Positions 55,732-64,000 of a DNA stretch of 64,000 nt are shown here, in pieces. Origin of the DNA: Gyromitra esculenta. Taxonomy: Eukaryota > Ascomycota > Pezizomycetes > Pezizales > Discinaceae. The stretch lies in assembly GCA_038503075.1 (NCBI GenBank), contig JBCAML010000014.1:992001-1056000 (forward strand). Reading direction: 5' to 3'. Positions within the stretch are counted from its first letter, which is position 1. The number at the start of each line of letters is the position of its first letter. Under the pieces are notes generated by a model. That model did not search any database, was not told where the DNA came from, and saw nothing but the letters and a program-made list of their open reading frames with translations. The position numbers were made by a program, and so were the translations under genes.

Positions 55732-56572
55732 TTAATCAAACTATTTTCCACACATTAGCAAAATCAAAAATCAAAAATCAATCAATCCTACAAAAAGACC
55801 AGAGGGGAAAGGGGAACATACAGGAGTCAAGAAAGCCTCCGCAACAAAACGAGCACGAGCGTTAAGGAAGAGCTTCATCTCCGAAATCTCCTTATCAACC
55901 TCCTCCATAAAATGGATGATGAAGTCAACAAGCTTATGTTTCAGCATGGCCTCGGTATGGAAGTTCGTAATCAGGAAAGATATATCATATCCCTATCCAC
56001 CCAATCCAGCAACTCCCTCCCCAATTAGCCCCCCCTTCCCCCCTCGAAAAAAATAATAATCCCCAGAATCCCCAAAATCCCAATAATGTAAATAGAGGGG
56101 AGGGGGGAGGGGGAAGGGGAGGGGGAAGGGGAGGGGGAAGGGGAGGGGGAAGGGGAGGGGGAAGGGGCCTCACCTTAACAGGCTTCCTCCTGAGTATAAA
56201 AAAGTTCTCCGCCCTCTGCGTCAGGAACCTGGTGAATTTGTGAACAAGGATATGTTCAATCTCGTCCGCCTGTTTGATCTTGATGCTGACGCGGATGGAG
56301 TTGACGCTCGGCTCGATCAGGACCCTTTCGTTCTCGTTACGGGATACCGTGAGTGGGTTTAGCAGCACCTCCGGGGTCTTGCCGGACTCGACTTCAGGCA
56401 CGTTGTGGCGCTCGGCTGTCTGTGAGGCGAAGTTGCTCAGTGTGATTGCGGCGGTCAGAGAGGACCGCACGCATTTTAGGTATGGCCGCAGCGATTGGGA
56501 CTGTAGGAAGAAGGGGGTTAGTTAATGCGGGGTTAATTTGGACTCTTGGGGTTGGGGGTGAGAGCTTACCAT
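55732..56572 (-). CDS. ARC19: Arp2/3 complex subunit 4 (ARPC4/Arc19)
   Basis: Core scaffold subunit of the actin-nucleating Arp2/3 complex. Four exons: 56572-56570 (ATG only), 56500-56174, 55992-55822 and 55740-55732; 169 aa, as in other eukaryotes. The sequence begins [19 protein letters not shown] and includes [54 protein letters not shown] and [15 protein letters not shown]. The last coding exon is nine bases, giving Phe-Asp-stop; reading through the GTATGT donor would add an unrelated tail. Intron 2 carries a G-rich minisatellite on the plus strand. Both extreme micro-exons are needed for a family-like protein. Certain family, well-supported model. Confidence 0.95.
56096..56167 (+). repeat. 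G-rich 12-bp minisatellite in ARPC4 intron 2
   Basis: About five tandem copies of AGGGGGAAGGGG-type units, without a C or T for 72 bp. Each unit has two G runs of four or more, so several G-quadruplexes could form on the plus strand, which is the transcribed template of ARPC4. It begins about 7 nt inside the donor end of the intron. Confidence 0.9.
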
Positions 56573-57053
56573 TGTGATAAGGAGCTGGAGGGGAGAGCTG
56601 GGAGAACTCGGGGAGCTTGTGCGGGCGTGCTCACGGCTGCGGAGGCTCGGAGCTTTGCGTGACGTTGGGGGTCTTGGCAGCGAACCCTAACCCAGCGTTT
56701 GGCCATGTACCCACGACTGTAGAAGGGGAAGGGGATTAGGGATTCACAGATACATACATGTATACTCAGTGCGATATAGTGGAGATCAGGAATTGAAGAT
56801 TAAAATTTGCATCCAGTCAACGAAATGTAATAAAATCAGAGACGCATAGCTAATACTGTACAACAGCTCACCGAGCATTCAAAAGGAGAGAAAAGAGAAA
56901 CCCTATCACTGACCCCTCTCGTATGGCTCTCTTTTTTTCAGTAAAAAAGGCCACACTCCCATTACGCCGCAAGTGAATGCAACAACAAAAAACACGTATA
57001 GAAATTCATAACCATATTCCCCTGTGACCTTACATCGCATGCGTATTCTAGTT
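56573..57053. other. ARPC4 promoter / SYF2 3' flank
   Basis: 481 bp, no supported gene. A telobox-like AACCCTAACCC lies at 56683-56693, about 110 bp upstream of the ARPC4 start. Confidence 0.5.
56683..56693 (-). promoter_or_regulatory. Telobox-like AACCCTAACCC
   Basis: Short telomere-like motif upstream of ARPC4; on the minus strand it reads GGGTTAGGGTT. Similar to the tandem upstream of YPP1. The function is inferred only. Confidence 0.3.
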
Positions 57054-58119
57054 TTAAACCATAGTTCCTCTCTCGAAACTGTCTCTGATTTCTCCAGTAT
57101 ACTATTTTTTTGTTAGCAGCGTTTCAAATACAGCTGGCAGGTAGGAGGGAAGACAAACCTTGTTGTAATACCTCGCCAATTTTTGGTTGAACTGCTTGTT
57201 TTTGTCATTGATGTACGTGACATCCTCCTCATCACCACCCTTACGTCTCCTCATACGTGCATCCTCCGCCTTTCGTAAGTCTCCCACAAGTCTGTCGACC
57301 GCTTGCTTGTTAGGCTTATTTTCGACAAAACCCAACGAGTCAGCATTGGCGTAGAACTCGCCGTCGCGGTCTACGGCGATGAGTTCTCCATCTTCCGTCT
57401 CGACAATGGTACCGTCACGGACCAACTTGGCTTTGTCGGCAGCGTAGGTATCGAGGTCGGGTTTAAGCTCGCGAATCTGTTTCTTGTAGATTTTGCGGGC
57501 GGTTTGGGTGTAGTCTGTTCACGGCACTCCTGTTAGTATCCCTCTCCTCTCATGGAGTACACCAAGACTACGACAGAAGGACGAACCTTGGAATGCCACA
57601 TCCTCAACATGCTTCTTCTTCTTATCCACCCTCTTGTCCCACCGCTCGCTCTCCTCAACCGTCCAGTCCCACGCGCGCTTCCTCTCGAAGTCCTCGCCCT
57701 CGTCTTCCGCGTCCGCTTTCGCAAGCTTAAATTCCGCCTCTGCCCGTTTCCTGTTCAGGCGCGCCGTCTCCGAGGGGTCAACCGACTGTCGTCGCCGCTC
57801 TGCATACACCTCTTTCCGGTTCACTTCGGCTGATTTTTTCTTTATCCCGCCACAACGTTAGCAAGGGATGACACCTGGAGAGGAGAGTAGGGAACATAGT
57901 ACATACAGCTCGCCCCTGTAGCGCCTTCCAGCGCTCCATCCGTTCCTTCGCCTTCTGCGCAGCCGATCTTGAAGACGCTCCAGAATCCTCCGACTGCTGC
58001 GGCTCCATAGGCACGTCTTCGTGATCGTTGTCGGCGATCGTTTCCATCTGGCTGAGTTTTGAACGCCTAACTTCCGGGGTCACTTGGACGCTGCTTCCGG
58101 GGGCTTTTCTCTTAGGCAT
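57054..58119 (-). CDS. SYF2: Pre-mRNA-splicing factor Syf2
   Basis: Component of the NineTeen/Prp19-associated (NTC) spliceosome subcomplexes. Four exons: 58119-57907, 57839-57587, 57514-57159 and 57101-57054; 289 aa. Conserved pieces: AKERMERWKALQGRAKKSAE, ERKRAWDWTVEESERWDKRV, VAFQDYTQTARKIYKKQIRE and a C-terminal DVTYINDKNKQFNQKLARYY. The final exon adds YTGEIRDSFERGTMV, the usual family end. Highly charged and helical throughout, as expected for a protein lying along the Clf1/Syf1 arch. Its N-terminus is Ser/Glu-rich with KRKAPGSS, possibly nuclear-targeting. Certain. Confidence 0.96.
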
Positions 58120-58753
58120 GGGGGGCTGGAGTGCTGTAGTCGGGCTGTTAATTTCTAGGTTGTGTGGTTTGGGCTGTTGGAGCGAGAAGATATGAGTAGA
58201 TGCAGCAGGATTTGTTGTTTGATGATGGTATGGTGTTGGAATGAGTTGTAAGCTAACCTGAAACAAAACCCCTGATATCGTTATCGTGAATCTTATCTGA
58301 TCGGATCAGGGGAGAGGTCAATGATACCGCGTATTTACTGGAAGCGTGGTGGAAAGTGAAATAGTGAGGATCAGTTTTATTGATAAACTTCGTACTGGAC
58401 AAAAGATAAATTGAGTTGGTTCAGTGCCCAGCAATTATAAAACCCGAACAGGAACTGCAAACATACGGACAAATAGCACGTGGGAGTACAAAATATGATG
58501 AAATCGCTAGAATAAACAGAGACACAAAAAAAAAACATGAGCAGATAAGGAGCAAGAAAAAAGAAAAAACTGCAGAGCATTCTCAGTGCTAGCAAACTTT
58601 CCAATCTTCATCGAATTGTTCCGATCAATCGATAGGATTTTCAAACTTCAGCCAAGCTAGTCGAAGGTATCCGTTCAATTAGAAACAAGAACAAATGCTA
58701 CGCATAGGTCTCGCCGACTCTCGCGCAACAAGATAAGGGCAAACCTCAATAAC
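58120..58753. other. SYF2 upstream region
   Basis: 634 bp, AT-rich, no supported gene. The first part is the SYF2 promoter. A possible second exon of the small gene to the right (about 58641-58656) lies here. Confidence 0.45.
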
Positions 58754-59071
58754 TCACACTTTCGTCAAGTCAAGGCGTAATTGCTCAGCCTCCATGCTGG
58801 CGTTTATCTTTTTGAAGACCAGAGTGTTATGGGCAAGAGTATCCCCCACTGCGCAATGTAGTGGATTGTGACCATTGATCCTCATAGACTGGACCTTCAT
58901 TTCCTTCCTCAAAGGCACCAATCTGCTTTCATATTCGTAGACGTTTCTCGTGCCGTTTGTGGTAAAATCGGTGTCGAGTTCAGTAAGCTCCTTTTTAACT
59001 GCCTCGACGGCAGCCCGCAGAGGTTCCGTGTTGGGTGGACCGCGAGAGAAGTATCTTTTGAGACATTCCAT
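58754..59071 (-). CDS. Small hypothetical protein, 105 aa
   Basis: I do not recognise a family. Open frame of 105 codons starting MECLKRYFSRGPPNTE. It has a mid-section of charged helix (AVEAVKKELTELDTD), a YEYESRLVPLRKEMKV segment and a second helix (SMEAEQLRLDL). Codon use and composition look protein-like, with no low-complexity runs. The frame is also open upstream of the ATG to about 59176. An intron may start at GTGAGT close to the stop and join 58656 (acceptor GACTAG), giving an end of VLAEV with stop at 58641. It lies alone between SYF2 and PRP3 on the same strand. Could be a genuine short gene or chance. Confidence 0.45.
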   Translation of the reverse strand: MECLKRYFSRGPPNTEPLRAAVEAVKKELTELDTDFTTNGTRNVYEYESRLVPLRKEMKVQSMRINGHNPLHCAVGDTLAHNTLVFKKINASMEAEQLRLDLTKV

Positions 59072-60249
59072 GTTTGATAGCAAAAGTCGGAGTTTTGGGC
59101 TTTGTTTTTCTCCTCCTCCTTTTCTACTCGATCTAGTGATGGTTGGCGGGTGGGGTAAAGCGTTGTGAGTTATCACGGTGAGGGATCGAATCCACCTTGG
59201 TAAATAGCAACCGGAGCGACTCGTGCGAATAGAGTATTCTGTAACAGAAGCCCGGTTTACCTTGGACCCCGCTTAAACCTAACCCTGGAACCTAGCCCAA
59301 TCATCGTATCTCCAATCCGCGGACTTCGGGGAAGGATAACGCCTCCCCGGTGGTTAGACGATCACTCCCCGCGGGGTTTGGGAATAAAGATGTCGTCAGC
59401 ATGATAAAGTGATATCCTGTGCATATCCTAAAAAGTATTGCTACCGTATCAATAGAGCTCAATTTATTGCCATAGATGAATACAAATTTAGCTGTCTCGT
59501 AGTTGTGCCATCACGTGACAAAGAAAGCGTTCATCCAAAGGCGAGAAATCACCCAAGTTATATATGGATGCCGCACCTCTGTATATTTATATGCAATATA
59601 TTCTTTTTTTATTGAAAACTGGATGTTTCCCCTAGTCCGAAACCTCTTCGGCGAGTGGGGTGACTGAAGACGCAGAATGTCTGTGGGTACATGCAGTTCA
59701 GACATTCTTGTTAACGAAGAAACTGTATTTCGGAGACTCTTCAGAGAGCTATTAGTGTTTATATAAACAATATTTCAGTTCGATATTCTAGCGATTTACA
59801 AAACATCGAGTGATGTTTTGTGATATAGTCATGGGGTGGAGCTTTTTGTTACTGGGTATGGTGTTGTCCACTTTTCTACTAGAGTGTATTTAATATACAA
59901 GTTAGTCCATATACAAGTTATCGCTATACATACATTTATTAGATATAATTCTACTCAATAAGAGAATGATGGTAGAAACCGTTTAAATCGTGACGCAAAC
60001 CCATCGATAGATAATAATAGAACAAGACTACAAGAGAGTATCTAGCTGTAACTTGTAAGCAAGGGGCAAGTAGATACGCGTATTCATAAGCTAATCTATT
60101 ATTCTTACCCTTCGCAAAAACCTCTAAAACAGCTGAGAACATTTAAGGCGAGTGATAGTTTATGATCTAGAATTAACACACCCAGCCCCTCCCCCTAGCA
60201 CTCTAAAAATACAGTATGATCTGAATAGGTATCCTACCCCACCCTTAGT
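59072..60249. other. Intergenic 1.2 kb
   Basis: AT-rich, no supported gene. A telomere-like CCTAACCCTGG lies near 59279. The right end is the PRP3 3' flank. Confidence 0.5.
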
Positions 60250-62047
60250 CTAACTCTCCTTTGCAACCGCGTTCTTAGCCTGGGTCCACATAAATTCCAT
60301 TTTCGCCCTCTCCAATCTTTCCTTCGCTAACGCATCTGTCGGACATCGTTCTGTAGTAAACTTTTTAAACCCCTTCTGCTTCAGCTCTCCTTCCCACACC
60401 AGTGTACACATATTTTTCTCCATATCAACTTCCCCAACCTCTTCCTGTGCCTCCTCGCCTCCTTCTTTAGGCGCGAGTGACTCTTTCCAATCGATACGGT
60501 TTATCATCAGTTTCTTGTACTTGTTGATCGAGTACGATCCGCCCTCGACAATGACGAGATTGAATTTAGGGTTCAAAATGCAGATACCCGTAAGGGCTAG
60601 CTGCTCCGCGTTGATGTTAATCTTATAACGATGTCGGCCGTTCGCAAGGGTTTCGATACGAAGAACCAGGCAGTGTATTCCCATTGCCTGATCTTTCTCC
60701 TGATTCGTGTGCAGCTTCTCATGTCGCTGCTCTTTCGTGAGTTTTCGTTCCTCGTTTGTCTTCAAGTGTGTTTCGTATCTCTCCTGGATTTCTCTATTGA
60801 CTCTTGCCTCCACGGCCGTCGGGTCCTTCACAGCCTCGTCCCCGAGGACTCTCATAAGATTGCTCTTCTTGATTTTAGGGGGTGGTGGGGGCTCGAGTCC
60901 GAGCCGGACCTTGGCCTGTTTTTCTTTGAGAGCTTCGGCACGGCGTTGACGACGGATCTTCTTTTGTTCGCGCTTGGTGAGGGGCATAGGTTTGGGCGCG
61001 GGTGCTAAGTGATCTTGAGGCGGTGCAAGTAGGACGGGATGCTGAATGTATGAAGTAATTATGGTTTCATTGGTGTTGATTAGGAGGGTTTCGGGGGTGA
61101 TAGAGAGGTACGAGGAGGCGGTGGTAAGGCCTTGATCCCACCATTCGATATCGGGAGGTTGTTCGCGCTGTATCCAGGTTTGGCAATTAGCTTCTCGAGG
61201 AAGTAGTAAATAAAATCTGTAAGTAACGAGAACTCACAGCAAAAGCTTTATCCGCGTGCATATCCTCATCAATCCCAACCTTCCGCGCCGCTTCGGCAAT
61301 CCTTTTCTTCATCGTCTCTAGTGCTGCCTGCCGACGCAAAGCATTTGCTTGCTCAATGTACTTCCCCTTCTGATTAAACACTAGCGCCTTATTCAGCCTC
61401 CTTGGTGCAATCGCCTTCGACGACAAATTCGGATCAAAATATGGATTCTTCGTCGGATCAGTTAGGTCAGGAGAAGGTCCCGAAATATCAAGCTGCTTCT
61501 TCCCCCGATTCTTCCCCCGTTGAATAGCGTCCGGGCGCCGATTTGCCATTGTAGTCGCGAACTTGGGTGCCAACCCTCCCTTCCCCCCCTTTCGCACGCT
61601 GAGGTCACCGGCGTCTCCTAATAGCGCGGGATGAAGTCCAACGTCCAATCCGCCCCTCGCTTTTGGTCCATCATCCTGCTCCTGTTCTTCCCGACGATGA
61701 TTGAACGAAGGGGTTGCAGAAGGCCGGTTCGGTAGACTCGCGGCAATGCTGGCGGATCTAGAAACTGCCCCGGATACGCGTGCCCTCATCGCAGCCAGGC
61801 GATCCGCAGCGGTTTGAGCAGCGGTTTGAGGTACAGATGGCGGGGCATCTCTTTGCTGCTGTTGTGAAGTCCCGACTCCCTTCGTGGTGGCGATCTTCGC
61901 GGCGACGGCAGCAGCTCGAGCTCGAGCTTCTGCCATCATTTTCTGGATCTTTTCCTGGTCTGGGGGGCCCATTTTCGGTTTTTTGTTTCCTCCGTTAGGT
62001 GGCTCTTCGGAATGCCGTTTCAGAGACGAGGAGGCCGTCGGGGCCAT
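60250..62047 (-). CDS. PRP3: U4/U6 snRNP protein Prp3
   Basis: Prp3 clamps the U4/U6 duplex in the tri-snRNP before spliceosome activation. Two exons: 62047-61238 and 61167-60250; 575 aa. The N-terminal half is Ala/Pro/Gln-rich and disordered. The PRP3 domain begins near TKNPYFDPNLSSKAIAPRRL and continues through LVFNQKGKYIEQANALRRQA and IEWWDQGL. The basic block MPLTKREQKKIRRQRRAEAL is a hallmark. The C-terminal DUF1115-like domain has AMGIHCLVLRIE, GICILNPKFNLVIVEGG and INRIDWKE. An in-frame ATG at about 62188 could extend the N-terminus by 47 residues; the shorter start gives the family-like MAPTASSSLKR. Certain family. Confidence 0.95.
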
Positions 62048-62399
62048 AGCAAAAGGCGGGGTGGGCGTTGAGGCAATGGCTGTTGATCGATGCAGGATGT
62101 CGTTGGCAGACGCACCAGGCTGGACACGGGCAGATGGACGTCGAAAGCTAGGTGCCAAGCCATCAGTACAGATGCGCCAAGCAACCATCTCCAAACATTA
62201 CCCACACCAATAGATCTATACATATTCTGGAGCCCAGATGCCTATTGTGCAGCATTCAAACATAACTACAAAGCAGATAAAAATAAATTCTTTAATCGCG
62301 TTCCTTATTACAGCCAACCGCTCTTTACCAATCATTCTTGCAGTTTTCCCCCCATCAATGCATGCATGTGTAGCTATCCCACAGTCCTATCCCTTCCGT
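62048..62399. other. PRP3 promoter / SLY1 3' flank
   Basis: 352 bp between two minus-strand genes, no other gene seen. Confidence 0.5.
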
Positions 62400-64000
62400 C
62401 TAGCCCTCCTCACCAAGTCTCTTCAGCTCGCCATCCGCAAACTTCTCCGCATTTATCAATTCCGTACTGCCATAAACCACCTTGCGTCTAGCCACTGCAG
62501 AATTACCAGCAGCACTCGCGTTGTTCCTCCTACTCCACTCTTGCAAATTCCCATACTCTTCCATATTCCCACCTCCAACCGTAAATACAACGGCCTCTGT
62601 GAACCCCTGACGGCGCTGTCCAAATGTTGGTCCACCCGCAATAGGTTTCCCATCTGGGCCTAATCTTGCGGCTCCAGCCGGAGCCCCAGTAGTGCCACGA
62701 GCGGTGGAGGAACGAGGGTCAAAATAGAGGTAATTCTCTGTTTTTGCTAGTGCCGAGGTGGACGAAGAAGTGGGGTCCATCAGGGACTCAACGACTTTAG
62801 TTATGGTGAGATCTTTGTTGACAGGGAGGAAGTTTTTAACTCCGGATATCAAATTTTCAAACCCACCACCAAGGCCTCCCTCCTTCAAGCGATCTGTTAA
62901 CTGTACGGAATGTAAGTATAGCTCACAATACTAGCAGCAAATTCAAGAGATAGAAAACGGGTACGTAGGAAAGTCGGAATTGCATACCCTATTACCGATG
63001 GAACTAAACCCTTTGAAAAGATCACCGCCTGTGGTTTGTGCAACTGGCTGCGAGGGAGCCGAGGCCATCATAGTCATTTTCGTGATCTCACGAACCCTAA
63101 TATCACTGTAAGTGTCACATTCGGAGAAACGCCTAGTGATGCTGAATACATACTTCTTGACATATGCCAACGACGCTAGATCACAACCAGCATTCCCCAA
63201 AGCAGCTTCATATTCGGCCATGTCGCCTCTGCTAACAACGGTCTCCGTACTTAGATACCAGATAATGAACATCCGCATCTTGTCTACAGGGTTTTTTCTC
63301 TCCGGATCATTGATAACTTCCAGTAGCTGGGGTTTGGTCTGCTTAGTGATATTTTCCTCAATCTGGAAGAAATTATCAAGTTGACGCTCTTTAATTCCTT
63401 TGAGAAGTGCGTGAGCGATATTCATGTGCATGTCTAACGTAGCTTTTCTGTCACGTAGTTCTGGTAATTGTGTGATGGCTGCTTTTAGATGTTGTGCTGA
63501 AGAACCGACATCACTATTCAGAGTCTTGTTAGCAAAGACATATAAATAATGCAAATAATAAATTGTGGGTGAAACGTACTTTTGCAGATCATCCAGTGAA
63601 CTTGCACCAGTCTTCCTTGTAATCTCAGCAACGTCCTCTTTGTATTTCGTTAATTCCGTGTCAATATCCTCAGCAACCTGCGGAAATGGAACGCCAGCAT
63701 TTCTAGCCCAGAAGAAATCATTGGAGTTTAGGTCATAGCTCTTCCTGCCCACTTTCCCATCATCGTCAACCGTCTCTACGGTAATCCGGTTCAAACGCAT
63801 GTTCAAAACATCATGCACAAGGGATTGATATGTCCACGAGTGTGATAACATAGGAATAAGATCGACATTACGATCAAGAATGATCAAGATTGGACGGGCT
63901 GCTGGGGCCGTAGCAGAACCCGCGCGGGTTGAGAACAAATTATTGTCCCGAGAATTGAGAACATGATCACGGAGCTTGCGATCGAGTTTCTGGGCTATTA
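62400..64000 (-). CDS. SLY1: Sec1/Munc18 protein Sly1, 5' end cut by window
   Basis: SM protein for ER-Golgi membrane fusion, binding the syntaxin Sed5. Partial: exons 64000(+)-63580, 63513-62988 and 62900-62400 are seen; the N-terminal part lies beyond the right edge. Motifs: RPILIILDRNVDLIPMLSHS, WTYQSLVHDVLNM, LPELRDRKATLDMHMNIAHA, LLKGIKERQLDNFF and DKMRMFIIWYLS. The C-terminal part has LKEGGLGGGFENLISGVKNF, then ALAKTENYLYFDPR and FTEAVVFTVGGGNMEEYGNL with QEW. A Gly/Ala/Pro insertion (ARGTTGAPAGAARLGPDGKP) lies in the last exon. The intron 63514-63579 has a clear GCTAAC branch point. Certain. Confidence 0.96.

Overview
The window looks like nuclear DNA of a filamentous ascomycete (Pezizomycotina). 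The evidence is single-copy genes on both strands, short introns of about 45-150 nt (a few longer) with GTANGT donors and CTAAC/CTGAC-like branch points, and fungal versions of Ypp1/TTC7, Pet123, Erg25, Rsm1 and an HCNGP protein. Protein features hint at an early-diverging class such as Pezizomycetes, but the species cannot be fixed from sequence alone. No bacterial or viral gene is visible.

Layout. 1-3.4 kb is AT-rich and gene-free. A split tRNA-Lys(CUU) lies at 3.5 kb and one copy of a dispersed repeat at 3.9-4.4 kb. 4.7-24.6 kb is a housekeeping block: NOG2 (60S assembly GTPase), mS35/RSM24, uS9m, TTI1, uL4/RPL4, ERG25 and YPP1. 25.9-41 kb is an accessory zone. It holds an HSPA12-type Hsp70, an unknown protein gene interrupted by one in-frame stop, and a membrane-anchored AIG1/GIMAP-like GTPase. 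At least nine short inverted-repeat elements (MITE-like), of at least five families, are packed between these genes and around them. Two housekeeping genes, CIA30/NDUFAF1 and ADE1, sit converging inside this zone. 41.8-64 kb is again dense and conserved: a three-RRM protein, PRE7 (20S beta6), an HCNGP/SAP30BP-like protein, uL1/RPL1, mS26/PET123, ATP7, RSM1, ARPC4, SYF2, a small unknown, PRP3 and SLY1 (running off the right edge).

Functional themes. Cytosolic ribosome: NOG2, uL4, uL1. Mitochondrial ribosome and respiration: mS35, uS9m, mS26, ATP7, CIA30. Splicing: SYF2, PRP3, possibly HCNGP. Several neighbours share short divergent promoters: NOG2/RSM24, PRE7/HCNGP, PET123/ATP7. Gene models were spliced by hand; exon phases were checked to add up to whole codons. 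Main uncertainties: the 5' introns of the HCNGP gene, the Hsp70 start codon and one of its donor sites, and the 3' end of the small gene at 58.8 kb.

For the hunt, the strongest signals are the MITE cluster (including one family in opposite orientations, and two families sharing terminal bases), the nonsense codon in a tandem-repeat protein, the missing base at an Hsp70 donor site, a probable GC-AG intron, and a G-rich minisatellite in an ARPC4 intron.
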